The translations under genes were made by a program, and so were the position numbers. This document shows positions 19,028-26,951 of a stretch of DNA of 64,000 nt, one piece after another (within the stretch, counting starts at the first letter, position 1; every line of letters begins with the position of its first letter). Under the pieces are notes generated by a model. That model worked only from the letters and a program-made list of their open reading frames with translations, had not been told where the DNA came from and did not search any database. This DNA is from JAFEDN01 sp963832945 (GTDB lineage: Bacteria > Pseudomonadota > Gammaproteobacteria > Coxiellales > Coxiellaceae), in contig CAWHVV010000017.1 in the NCBI GenBank assembly GCA_963832945.1, forward strand, positions 1-64,000. The letters are read 5' to 3'.

Positions 19028-20029
19028 TTTTGCAAAATATCTAACTGAATTTCTTTCTGTTTATCTACCAACACAAAAAAATGTTAGCAAAAATACCATT
19101 CGTTCTTATCGAGATACATTTAAGCTTTTGATTAGATATTGTCAGGAAGTTAAAAAAATTCCGGTAGAAAAAATAACTCTGAAATGTCTTTCAAGTCAAT
19201 GGCTGATTGATTTTTTCCAATGGTTGGAAACAGATAGAAAATGCAGTATCTCTACCAGAAATCAAAGACTTGCTGCTATTCATTCTTTTTTTCGATATAT
19301 ACAGACAGAAGAACCCGCTGGCATATTTAATTTTCAAAAGATCATCGCTATTCCTATTAAAAAAACACAGAAAAAAATAGTGGAATATCTGACTCCAGAG
19401 GCCATAAAATTACTTATTGGAACAGCCTGATAAACACACGCCAAAAGGTCAGGCGTGATCTAACATTAATCAGTGTTTTATATGATTCTGGAGCACGTGT
19501 GCAAGAAGTAATTGATATTAAGATCGGTGATGTTACCTTACAAGAACCTGCTGTGATTACGTTAACTGGTAAAGGAAATAAAATCAGACGAGTTCCTATC
19601 ATGAAGAATACAGCTTCTTTATTGAAAAGTTATTTATTGGAAAATAATCTGGATAAACCTTGGAAAAATGAAAATCCATTATTTACTAATAATCAGCATC
19701 AGAAACTAACCAAAGAAGGAGTATCCTACATCATTACAAAATATGTTGCATCTGCACGAGAAAAATCAACTCTTATACCTGCAAAAGTACATGCTCATAT
19801 GCTTCGTCATTCAAAGGCGATGCACTTATTACAGGCAGGAGTTAATCTCATCTACATCCGTGATTTTCTCGGTCATGTTGACTTAAAAACGACAGAAATA
19901 TATGCCAAGGCCGATACTGAAACTAAAAGGAAAGCGATTGAAAATATTTATCCTGATTTAATTGAAAGTAATCTTCCGGATTGGAGTAAAGATCATGCAT
20001 TGCTTTCTTGGTTGTCTAAATTAAAGTAG
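19014..20029 (+). pseudogene. Third recombinase of the RIT set, one frameshift
   Basis: The best preserved member. The N-terminal domain (KNTIRSYRDTFKLLIRYCQE) runs to a stop at 19430 after LLIGTA. The next frame continues with YDSGARVQEVIDIKIGD, LTGKGNKIRRVPI, HMLRHSKAMHLLQAG and DFLGHVDLKTTEIYAKAD to 20029, carrying Arg, Lys, His-Arg, His and the nucleophilic Tyr. A single small indel near 19430 separates the two. If this were a sequencing error this gene alone could be active, but its two partners are clearly broken. Confidence 0.78.
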
Positions 20030-20039
20030 GCTTGAGAAA

Positions 20040-20104
20040 TTATGCAAAGTAAATAGAATTAAAAACGTTATATTTTAATGCCTTAAGTCGTTTACTTTGT
20101 ATAA
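20040..20104. repeat. Inverted repeat at the right end of the RIT element
   Basis: TTATGCAAAGTAAA (20040-20053) is mirrored by TTTACTTTGTATAA (20091-20104) with one mismatch. It lies just after the third recombinase and just before the J-domain coding sequence resumes. A related core is found at 12497-12512 and in the palindrome at 10296-10321. It is a plausible recombinase recognition site. Confidence 0.55.
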
Positions 20105-20120
20105 GATCCTGCTTCGTATA

Positions 20121-20195
20121 AGCAGCTTTGATATCGTCTAACGTGATGGGATGTTGATGAAGGTTTAAAATAGACAGGGCGTCCCTAATTTGCAT
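20121..20195 (-). pseudogene. 5' end of the split J-domain gene
   Basis: ATG 20195 has TAGGAG six bases upstream. It opens MQIRDALSILNLHQHPITLDDIKAAY before entering island sequence. Helix I and the start of helix II of a J domain are recognisable, and the sequence joins in frame to AYRRAAAKYHPD of the remnant at 10295. Together with its promoter at 20268-20297 this is the head of what was an operon running into the small genes at 8.2-10.3 kb. Confidence 0.75.
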
Positions 20196-20267
20196 ACATA
20201 CTCCTATACCCGATGGGTGTTTTTGTTTGGGTTAAGAGGCCAATCCCCTTAAAACTCCATGGTGTTA

Positions 20268-20297
20268 ACTCTAGCGGACCCAGGCACCCTTTGTCAA
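20268..20297 (-). promoter_or_regulatory. Promoter of the split J-domain gene with GGGTCCGC motif
   Basis: On the minus strand: TTGACA, an 18-base spacer and TAGAGT, about 70 bp before the ATG. The bases GGGTCCGCTA just upstream of and into the -10 recur at the promoter at 26096-26124, suggesting a shared operator. Seen directly; the activity is inferred. Confidence 0.6.
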
Positions 20298-20485
20298 GGC
20301 TCATTTAAAATATTTTGCAAATCTCTTTTTACATTAATATATTGATTTAAATCTAATTATATTATTTTAAGATATTTATTTATCTTATTTTCTATTGACG
20401 CCAGACCCTTTCCGGCCTAAACTGTTCAATAGAAAGGCTACTCACGGAGAGCAGCCTAAAAACCCCCTCGGGTATAGGAGAAAAC

Positions 20486-21199
20486 ATGATGACGACCCAC
20501 GATACTTTAGCAACCACTACCGCCACGACGACTCATGGCGATCAACCCTTAAGCACGCCACCCTCAGCCAACACAGCGCAACCGGATGACCCGGCAGCAC
20601 TACAGATCCACCTGCATTTAGCCCAGCGGATCCGCTACCTTGAGCACTATTCATTGAGTAGCTCTACTTTTTTGCGGCATCCCAAGCTGACCCAGCAACT
20701 GCGCACTTTGCCGGATTTTCCGCTCTTTAAACGCGCTTATCCCGTAGAATCTCCCGATAGAGTCACCCAACCAGACTATTATGCTCGGCGTGTGCGTCAT
20801 TGTTGCACCCTTTTTGCAGAAGATTTAATCACTGTTAATGAGCAGGTGAGGCGCTGGTTCTCCACTTTCGAGCGCAAAGAAGAGACGCCCCTCATCGATT
20901 CCTTTGAGGTGAACCCGCGAGGATGGGTGGAATACTGCGTGATCAGCGGCCTGCACTGGAATTTTGCCTCGAATCTGGAGCAAGCCGGCCAGTGGACGAA
21001 ATACCTGGATTTACACGAGTTATTTTCCATCGACCCTCAAAGACAGATCCGAATTGAAGATGCGATTCCCGGTAGCCCGTTGATCGCCCTTTATATTCAA
21101 GAGCATCCACACACAGAGGGTCACAAAGGCCAACTCTTTTGGTACAATCTCGACACACGCCGTCCCGGCCCAGTCGGCGATGCCGTGCGTTACCGCTAA
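20486..21199 (+). CDS. Unknown plasmid protein, first of a coupled pair
   Basis: 237 residues. A Thr/Pro-rich N-terminal 40 residues precede a globular region with a Trp/Tyr-rich middle (NPRGWVEYCVISGLHWNF, WTKYLDLHELF). No family recognised and no signal peptide. The ATG has GGGTATAGGAG seven bases upstream, a leader shared with the divergent J-domain gene at 20195. The next gene starts 44 bp after its stop, behind a strong RNA hairpin. A plasmid maintenance or replication role is possible because no other replication gene is visible, but I see no motif for it. Confidence 0.7.
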   Translation: MMTTHDTLATTTATTTHGDQPLSTPPSANTAQPDDPAALQIHLHLAQRIRYLEHYSLSSSTFLRHPKLTQQLRTLPDFPLFKRAYPVESPDRVTQPDYYARRVRHCCTLFAEDLITVNEQVRRWFSTFERKEETPLIDSFEVNPRGWVEYCVISGLHWNFASNLEQAGQWTKYLDLHELFSIDPQRQIRIEDAIPGSPLIALYIQEHPHTEGHKGQLFWYNLDTRRPGPVGDAVRYR

Positions 21200-21202
21200 T
21201 CG

Positions 21203-21246
21203 TTGGGGAGGACTCCTCCCTGAAATCAGGGAGGTTTGCCCCAATG
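21203..21246 (+). promoter_or_regulatory. Structured leader that can sequester a ribosome-binding site
   Basis: CCTCCCTGA (21215-21223) pairs with TCAGGGAGG (21226-21234), a perfect 9 bp stem whose right arm contains the GGGAGG ribosome-binding site of the next gene. An outer stem, TTGGGG (21203-21208) with CCCCAA (21239-21244), includes the first base of the start codon. An alternative pairing, GGGGAGG with CCTCCC (21205-21220), would free the site. This arrangement fits translational control. Confidence 0.6.
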
Positions 21247-22200
21247 CTCGAAATGCGATTGATCAAAACCCAAAAGAAAGTTCGGGTGGATGTGTTCCGC
21301 CGGTATAAAGCCCTGGATCCGGCCACTCAAAAATCTAAATTATATTTAAAACAACTCGGCTCCCTCGGTTCGCTCCCTATCGATACGGACGATTTTCCTG
21401 CCTTATGGGAGCAACTGGAACCGGACGAAATCGTGCAATTGCATAATTGGCTGGCTGAAACCCGGTTCGGCGAATCCCTGCAAATGACGGTTGACCAATT
21501 AGAAAAGGTCTCCGTTCGAATGCCAACACCGTTACTGACGGCATTGACCCGCTTATCTCTGGAAGCCAGCCGGGCGGGGCTGAATTTTATCCCCCATCAA
21601 ATGATCCTCAGTACCTTACTTCAACAAGCGCGCCAGATGGAGAAACACATTGACCTCAAAAATGGATTCCAGAGTAGTATCTTAGCCAAGGCGGGCGTGC
21701 CTGCGTTAGCGGACACCCTAGAAGAAACCGACTGCGCTTCCGATCCCGAAAGCCGTACCCTCTTTAAAACCCTGTTGGATTTAAAACAACCGGTTGGTAG
21801 AACCTGTACCGCCTTAGAAGCAGCAGCGGCGCGATACGGTAAGATCAAAAAAATAGCGCCACCACACCTGATCGAATGGGCGGGAGACTCCAAATACAAA
21901 AGCACCCACAAAAGAATTAAAAAATGGTGCTATGCCCTGGCTATCGATGTCCTGCATCAGCAAGGCATTAACGCTACCCATTTGATGTCGCCGGCGCGGG
22001 TGGCCGACTTTTGGATTCGTCAAAATGCTTCCCGTTACTCCGTGTTAGAGGCACCCGCAGCATTTATTCGGTTGTTTGAAGTAAAGCCGGAACACCACGC
22101 CGCCGTGATGCGCGTGATGGCGCATTTTTACGAAACACACTCTACCACCACAGCAGGCACCCCGTCAGTTCCAGCCCCGGAACAGGCAGAGACGGAATAA
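21244..22200 (+). CDS. Unknown plasmid protein, second of a coupled pair
   Basis: 318 residues from ATG 21244 (MLEMRLIKTQKKVRVD); a frame opening earlier at 21139 would overlap the upstream gene and lacks a ribosome-binding site. The protein is largely helical, basic in the middle (KYKSTHKRIKKWCYALAIDVLHQQG) and ends in a Pro/Thr-rich tail. I recognise no family. The basic helix region could bind DNA. Its start is buried in the 21203-21246 RNA structure, so it is probably made in a fixed or regulated ratio to the upstream protein. GC content is higher than in the island on the left, like the tra genes, so it probably belongs to the plasmid backbone. Confidence 0.7.
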   Translation: MLEMRLIKTQKKVRVDVFRRYKALDPATQKSKLYLKQLGSLGSLPIDTDDFPALWEQLEPDEIVQLHNWLAETRFGESLQMTVDQLEKVSVRMPTPLLTALTRLSLEASRAGLNFIPHQMILSTLLQQARQMEKHIDLKNGFQSSILAKAGVPALADTLEETDCASDPESRTLFKTLLDLKQPVGRTCTALEAAAARYGKIKKIAPPHLIEWAGDSKYKSTHKRIKKWCYALAIDVLHQQGINATHLMSPARVADFWIRQNASRYSVLEAPAAFIRLFEVKPEHHAAVMRVMAHFYETHSTTTAGTPSVPAPEQAETE

Positions 22201-22289
22201 CCCGAGTTTTCTCTTGTAATCTGATATGGCAGTCAAACATGGCAATAAGATTCCTACTCGAAAAGTTACAGCTTGAAAATCGAAAAACC

Positions 22290-22389
22290 CTAGAGTGACT
22301 TAGGTACTTTGGACAAGTTTTTTAATTTATTTATCCAAATATCAATATATTTTTGAGGTTTTTGGTGAATATCTTTTGGGATTTCATAA
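22290..22389 (-). pseudogene. 3' end of the gene cut by the ISKra4 element
   Basis: Removing the IS and one 9 bp target copy joins TQVGYYE to IPKDIHQKPQKYIDIW and on, ending at a TAG (22290-22292). The frame is continuous with the gene at 24036-25024. About 31 C-terminal residues were separated by the insertion. The stretch 22201-22289 shows nothing else. Confidence 0.75.
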
Positions 22390-24035
22390 GGGTGCAGTTC
22401 CTTTATGACGACGAAAAATCATTGATTCTATTGATTTTATCTAAAATTTCCTTTATATTTTGTTCTTTAAAAATTTGGACTTGCCGCAAGGTGGCATTTT
22501 TTGCTTGTTTAAGTGGCTGGAGAAGTTGTCAGTGGCGGATGTTTTCAGGGAAGCTGAGGAGCAGTTTACTCAAATGGTCGAAAAATACAAGTCCCCCTCT
22601 TCATTGTGGCTCAATGCAATCGAATCTGAGATTGGCCAGGATGGTCGCGAACTAACACGAAAAATATTACAAGGTCATGCAGACTCCAGGGGCACTGGAA
22701 ATGTTGGCGAAGCCATCACGACAACTGGCGGTATACTTTTAACTCATAGACGCTTATATAAAAGAACGTTGCAGACTTTATTTGGTGCAATCGACATCAC
22801 AAGGACAGGTTATTCCCTTCGAGATCATCCTAATTTATTTCCATTAGACGCATTACTAAATTTACCCATTTCGTCGTCGTTTTCATATGGATTGCAACGT
22901 TTTATTGCGAGACGCATTGCCACAACTGCATTTTCGGAAGCATTAAACCTGACGCAAGAGATATCGGGTGTTACCGTGGGAAAGCGACAAGCTATTCGCA
23001 TGGTAGAAGAATGTTCAGTTGATTTTGATGCGTACTATACTCATAAAATGGCAAAAAAGAGCCGGAAAACTACCATTCTGGTATTAACCACGGATGGAAA
23101 AGGCATTGTAATGCGTCACGATGCGCTCAGGGAAGAAACCCAAAGACGTGCCACAGATGCGAAACAAAAAATGAAGACTCGCTTATCGCGAGGAGAGAAG
23201 TCGAACCGTAAGCGTATGGCGCAAGTGGCTTCAATTTACTTAATTGAACAATTTACTAGAGTACCACAGGATGTTATAGAAGAATTGAGACGGCAAAAAG
23301 CAGATTTACGTCGTCCGCGCCCGATCGAAAAACGCGTGTGGGCTAGCGTTGAAAAAGATTCAGATGACGTCATCAGAGCGATGTTTTCAGAGGCCAACAA
23401 GCGTGATCCAAAGCATAATAAAGAATGGGTAATTCTTGTGGATGGCAATAAGCATCAGTTGCATGTTGTAAAGGCGCTGGCAAAAAAAGAAGGGGTTAGC
23501 GTATCAATCATATTGGATATTATTCATGTTATCGAATATCTATGGGATGCTGCACGCGTATTTATTGATGAGACCAATCATGCGGGTTGTGAGGCCTGGG
23601 TTGAGGAAAAGCTTACGCAAATACTGAATGGTAAAGCGGGTAAAGTAGCTGGCAGCATAAGAATGTCAGCAGCCAAACGAAAACTAACAAAAGAAAAAAA
23701 GCAGACTGCAAAAGATTGCGCCAGATATGTAGCAAAACATAAACCTTATATGAACTACGTCAAATATTTAAAGCATGGATATCCGATTGCAACGGGAGTT
23801 ATTGAGGGTGCATGTCGCTATCTTATCAAAGATAGGATGGACATTACCGGTGCGAGATGGGGCTTGTCAGGTGCAGAATCTGTTCTTAAGCTACGCTCTC
23901 TCGTTACAAGTGGGGACTTTGACGATTATTGGGCATACCATTTAAAAAGTGAACATGATAGAAATTATTCCTCAAAAATAAGAAATTTAGATCATTTCCA
24001 ATCATTAATGTCGTCGTCATAAAGGAACTGCACCC
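22390..24035 (+). mobile_element. ISKra4-family insertion sequence with 9 bp target duplication
   Basis: The element is 1646 bp. Its ends are GGGTGCAGTTCCTTTATGAC and the inverted copy at 24016-24035; identity extends to about 24 bp. The flanks are identical ATTTCATAA at 22381-22389 and 24036-24044, a target-site duplication. The ends and duplication are perfect and the transposase frame is open, so the insertion is recent and possibly still active. It interrupts a leftward gene of unknown function. Confidence 0.9.
22460..24022 (+). CDS. ISKra4-family transposase
   Basis: Up to 520 residues. A DDE-type catalytic set is visible: Asp in VLTTDGKGIVM (about residue 215), Asp in ILDIIHVIEYLWDAARVF (about 355), Glu in GVIEGACRYLIKDRMDITGARW (about 457). 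These contexts are characteristic of ISKra4 transposases, which cut the element ends and join them to target DNA. The N-terminus is uncertain: the open frame begins with TTG at 22460 and no in-frame ATG with a good ribosome-binding site is seen; a GTG near 22530 (SVADVF) is another candidate. The gene fills nearly the whole IS. Confidence 0.88.
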   Translation: MFFKNLDLPQGGIFCLFKWLEKLSVADVFREAEEQFTQMVEKYKSPSSLWLNAIESEIGQDGRELTRKILQGHADSRGTGNVGEAITTTGGILLTHRRLYKRTLQTLFGAIDITRTGYSLRDHPNLFPLDALLNLPISSSFSYGLQRFIARRIATTAFSEALNLTQEISGVTVGKRQAIRMVEECSVDFDAYYTHKMAKKSRKTTILVLTTDGKGIVMRHDALREETQRRATDAKQKMKTRLSRGEKSNRKRMAQVASIYLIEQFTRVPQDVIEELRRQKADLRRPRPIEKRVWASVEKDSDDVIRAMFSEANKRDPKHNKEWVILVDGNKHQLHVVKALAKKEGVSVSIILDIIHVIEYLWDAARVFIDETNHAGCEAWVEEKLTQILNGKAGKVAGSIRMSAAKRKLTKEKKQTAKDCARYVAKHKPYMNYVKYLKHGYPIATGVIEGACRYLIKDRMDITGARWGLSGAESVLKLRSLVTSGDFDDYWAYHLKSEHDRNYSSKIRNLDHFQSLMSSS

Positions 24036-25024
24036 ATTTCATAATAACCTACTTGAGTAAGATTTTTAGCAATAAAAATAATTGCAGGATCCATTGAATT
24101 TAGATTTTTAGTCTTAACGTATAAAGAGCACACCGGAATTGGCACTAAAGTTTTCCCAGCTATACATGTAATATCTTCGAAATCCCCATTGTTAATAATT
24201 TCGAGGCCAGCATCAGTATTTAATGGAAATTTTCGATATTCAAGCATTCCCGCGAATTCAGGACTTATATAGCACGGGGCTGCAATACCGATAACTCCGT
24301 CATTGCAAAGTGAGATTCTTAGGCTATGATTGTTGGTATTTTTAAAAGGAAAATTTTCTGGTAAATTTTCTTTAGGAGATTGCGAAAGAAATTCCATAAA
24401 ATTTCGTATTTGTCTACAAACTGAAAAAATATTAGCATAAGATTTATCAGCTAATATATGTGGGTTTCCCCTTGTGGCAGGAAGGGTTCCCAAGAAAAAG
24501 GATTGAGTATTAGTTGTCCCCTGGATTTTTTCAACTCGCTCTATAAGGTAAGTTACTTTATAAAGCATCTCCACCCATTCAATTTTAGCAACGGGATCTC
24601 CAAAAAAAGACTGAAATTCCATTTCTTTCGGAGTTACCCAAGCCGATAGGCTGAGCTTTTCCACAGATGAGTGATCGTCCAAATTAATGTGAGCGTCACC
24701 CTTTTTCAATGATATGCTTCCTTGAGGAAATTTCTCAAGTTCCGAGGTGGAAATCCCTGCCAAAAGTATTGGTTCCGTGATGTGACCAAGCGGGGGTAAA
24801 ATCTTCTTTAATTTAAGTATTTGATCATGCTTTAGATTGACTAAGCCGGAAGGATGATAATGAATCTGATTTACAATGAAATTTGCATCTACGATTGTTT
24901 CCGGGATTATCCCTCTAATTCGAAGACACAGAGTTTCATCTTGTTCGATCCGATGTGCGAAAATTTTAATATTCTTATTCTTGTAAGTCACGCTAAATTT
25001 AAATTCTTGCATGCAAGACGGCAT
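24017..25024 (-). pseudogene. Unknown protein, C-terminus replaced by IS sequence
   Basis: The preferred start is ATG 25024 (MPSCMQEFKFSVTYKNKN), preceded by AAGGA; an upstream start at 25126 lacks such a site. About 335 residues are read to a stop supplied by the IS end. The native protein continued into 22290-22380, so it has lost about 31 residues and gained GAVPL. Beta-rich N-terminus, mixed C-terminal half, two or three cysteines, no recognised family. An effector or an adaptor are both possible. Since only the tail is lost it could still be functional. A/T-rich codons set it apart from the tra region. Confidence 0.65.
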
Positions 25025-25229
25025 ATCTATCCTTAATTCCCTTTGAGCAACGTTTTTGCAGTGTACCATAATTACACTACTGACGTAAAGTGTAAAACCC
25101 AGGTATGAAGAATTGCCACATGACAAGTAAAATATTTATTTCTTTCACCCAAAGTGATTCTCAAAGCTTACAGAAAACAGTACAATACTAATAATGGAAA
25201 TATTGATCAATGAAGATAACCTCATTATT

Positions 25230-25253
25230 TTTTACCTACAAGTACAGGTAAAA
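25230..25253. repeat. Perfect 8 bp inverted repeat in intergenic DNA
   Basis: TTTTACCT (25230-25237) and AGGTAAAA (25246-25253) flank an 8-base loop. There is no T-run after the stem on either strand, so an operator is likelier than a terminator. The surrounding 25127-25315 shows no gene. Confidence 0.4.
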
Positions 25254-25315
25254 CCTCTAATATGGTTATTTATTTCCCGCTCCACAAATACCTCCCGATC
25301 ATCTGAAGCGGTCAA

Positions 25316-25399
25316 TTATCCTTGGTTTTCCATCGATTCTTGAGTGCCTGGAATCGATTTTTTTAAATTTTCCTGATCAATGGCTGTTGATATTTTCAT
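25316..25399 (-). pseudogene. Truncated paralogue of the small gene at 25825-26028
   Basis: ATG 25399 opens 27 codons (MKISTAIDQENLKKSIPGTQ...). The segment TAIDQENL matches the start of the 67-residue protein at 26028, and the DNA before both starts is alike (TTTTTACCRGGAGA, and an AAGGAAATTCCCT-type motif further up). It appears to be a duplicated leader plus gene start whose body was lost. It might still be translated as a short peptide. Confidence 0.5.
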
Positions 25400-25443
25400 T
25401 CTCCCGGTAAAAATTAATTTTAAAACAGTAAGGAAATTCCCTG

Positions 25444-25785
25444 CTAAACTCGTGCATATTGCTCGGCAATCTGAATTCGCATAGATCCCAAAAAAAGCCC
25501 GGTTTCGGACTCGATCATACTGCACAATTGATCCGCATAAACCCCCTCATATTCAGCGATCACACGTAAACTTAATTGATCATCACGAAAGAATTTAACC
25601 TCATATAAGTCTGCTCCTTCATTGTACTCGATCTTGATATGGTTAATTTTGCGGCATCCATGAATGTCAAAACGGATGCCGTTATCATTAAAAAGCACTT
25701 TTCGAGTACCTAACAATAGCCGTAATAAAGTTAAACCACCTAACTGCTGAATAATAGTTTTCGCTGTTTCATTGATCTCATTCAT
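25444..25785 (-). CDS. Small hypothetical plasmid protein
   Basis: 113 residues: a helical N-terminus (ETAKTIIQQLGGLTLLRLLLG), a beta-rich middle (IRFDIHGCRKINHIKIEYNEGADLYEVKFF) and a helical end. The layout resembles small conserved plasmid and phage proteins of unknown function. AAGGAG lies just upstream of the ATG. It is downstream of the 67-residue gene on the same strand, with a hairpin terminator between them, so read-through or a separate promoter would be needed. Confidence 0.65.
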   Translation of the reverse strand: MNEINETAKTIIQQLGGLTLLRLLLGTRKVLFNDNGIRFDIHGCRKINHIKIEYNEGADLYEVKFFRDDQLSLRVIAEYEGVYADQLCSMIESETGLFLGSMRIQIAEQYARV

Positions 25786-25814
25786 TTTAAAACTCCTTCT
25801 TCATAATGAAATAA

Positions 25815-25839
25815 AATCAGGCCATTAAGCGGCCTGATT
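25815..25839 (-). terminator. Intrinsic terminator overlapping the end of the small gene
   Basis: AATCAGGCC (25815-25823) and GGCCTGATT (25831-25839) make a perfect 9 bp stem. On the minus strand it is followed by TTATTTCATT, a broken T-run. The stop codon of the 25825-26028 gene lies in the loop. The plus strand has a better T-run (CATTTTTT), so it may work in both directions. Confidence 0.55.
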
Positions 25840-26028
25840 CTCATTTTTTGTCATCAACATGATCCGATTTAAACGCCATTCAACCTGAGATACCTGCTTC
25901 ATCAATTCAAGAGCAATATCTCCGAGTAATAGATTGGCCGACCCGGTTAAGGCTTGTAAATCTTGCAACAATAACCGAGTGCTTTGGTTAGACTTCACCA
26001 AATTTTCCTGATCAATCGCAGTTAGCAT
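25825..26028 (-). CDS. Small helical hypothetical protein
   Basis: 67 residues (MLTAIDQENLVKSNQSTRLL...), helical throughout, with no recognised family. It has a well-defined promoter at 26096-26124, a CAGGAG ribosome-binding site eight bases before the ATG and a terminator at its end. This is a complete small transcription unit. A truncated relative with the same leader lies at 25316-25399. The promoter motif is shared with the J-domain gene at 20195, so the two may answer to one regulator. Confidence 0.65.
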   Translation of the reverse strand: MLTAIDQENLVKSNQSTRLLLQDLQALTGSANLLLGDIALELMKQVSQVEWRLNRIMLMTKNENQAA

Positions 26029-26065
26029 AGTGACTCTCCTGGTAAAAAATAATCTTTAAAACCAC

Positions 26066-26124
26066 AAGGGAAAATTCCCTTACCCTATAGTGATAAATGT
26101 AGCGGACCCGGCGAAAATTGTCAA
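26066..26124 (-). promoter_or_regulatory. Promoter with GGGTCCGC motif and nearby palindrome
   Basis: Minus strand: TTGACA (26119-26124), a 17-base spacer, TACATT (26096-26101), about 70 bp before the ATG at 26028. GGGTCCGC next to the -10 is shared with the promoter at 20268-20297. Downstream, AAGGGAA and TTCCCTT (26066-26081) form a 7 bp stem in the leader, similar to the sequence before the truncated paralogue. Confidence 0.65.
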
Positions 26125-26366
26125 GGAATTTTTAAAATAAAATAGAATCTTTTATATATTTAAATAACTGTAAATAATAATAAAATAATAGTTAAAAGAT
26201 TTATTTATATCTTGAAAAAAGCCATAAAAAAATACTATTATTAACAACATAAAGATTCAGACTTTTGCCCTCATTTTAGAGAACAAAATCTGAATCCATT
26301 AAAAGGAATCTGTTGCTGAGACAAAAGAAAAAGACGCCCACAAAGACACACTTAAGGAGAAAAAAA

Positions 26367-26951
26367 ATGAGTCAAAACAACACCACTCATTCAACAGATC
26401 GGATCACCCATGTCGTGCAGTTTTATACACAAAAGCAAGACTTTGTATTCCCAGCCTACTCCCTTATTGAAGTTCATCAACTGTTACAAGCCTGCCGGCA
26501 GATCGAAGCGGGAGAAAAACCGTTTTGTATGCGGTGGAAAACTCATCAATGGATTTTGCGATTCATCAAAAAATTAGAAAAACATGAAAAAAACTCAGGG
26601 CATGACTACAGTGAGGAATACGAAAAGATTGACGATCCTCAAGCCGTATTCACTCCTCAACTTTTAGAAAGTGTATTGCCAGCAGGAAAAATACAAATGT
26701 TTGCCTCACGCTGGTGTTACTCTTTTGCAAAGGGCGTATTCATGGGATGCCTTCTGTTACCCAAACATATTTATGGATACTGCCGACAGAAAAGACAGTT
26801 AAAACAAAAAATTCAGCGATTAGATGCGGAATTTGACGCTTGGAAATTGGAAAAAAGCCATCAAAAATTAATCCCATTAGACATTAGATTAAACTGCCGC
26901 CAATATAATAAGGCGGCCTTCCATTCTTTTTATCAAGCTTATTCCTGCTGA
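26367..26951 (+). CDS. Hypothetical protein with a central hydrophobic helix
   Basis: 194 residues from ATG 26367, which has AAGGAG eight bases upstream; an in-frame opening at 26313 lacks one. The N-terminal half includes VVQFYTQKQDFVFPAYSLIE and FCMRWKTHQWILRFIKKLE. A moderately hydrophobic stretch (SFAKGVFMGCLLLPKHIYGY, about residue 130) may touch the membrane and is followed by a basic coiled-coil-like region. No family recognised. Its 3' end overlaps the convergent RHH gene by 13 bp. It is divergent from the 26028 gene across an A/T-rich spacer. Confidence 0.65.
   Translation: MSQNNTTHSTDRITHVVQFYTQKQDFVFPAYSLIEVHQLLQACRQIEAGEKPFCMRWKTHQWILRFIKKLEKHEKNSGHDYSEEYEKIDDPQAVFTPQLLESVLPAGKIQMFASRWCYSFAKGVFMGCLLLPKHIYGYCRQKRQLKQKIQRLDAEFDAWKLEKSHQKLIPLDIRLNCRQYNKAAFHSFYQAYSC

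Larger units (their letters stand above)
10296..20120. mobile_element. Decayed 9.8 kb mobile island splitting the J-domain gene
   Basis: The two halves of one J-domain gene lie at each side, with matching residues (DIKAAY on the right, AYRRAAAKYHPD on the left), so the DNA between arrived by insertion. Contents: an IS91-like unit, a Sel1/ankyrin gene, an FG-GAP gene and three recombinase pseudogenes of RIT type. The right edge carries an inverted repeat (20040-20053 with 20091-20104) and the left edge a 26 bp palindrome (10296-10321); both contain TTTGCATA- or TTTGTATA-like cores. Exact edges are uncertain by several bases, and I could not fix a target duplication. It may be one composite element or nested insertions. 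Confidence 0.7.

Noticed and set aside
25230..25253. Stem considered as a transcription terminator
   Set aside because: Neither strand has a T-run after the stem.
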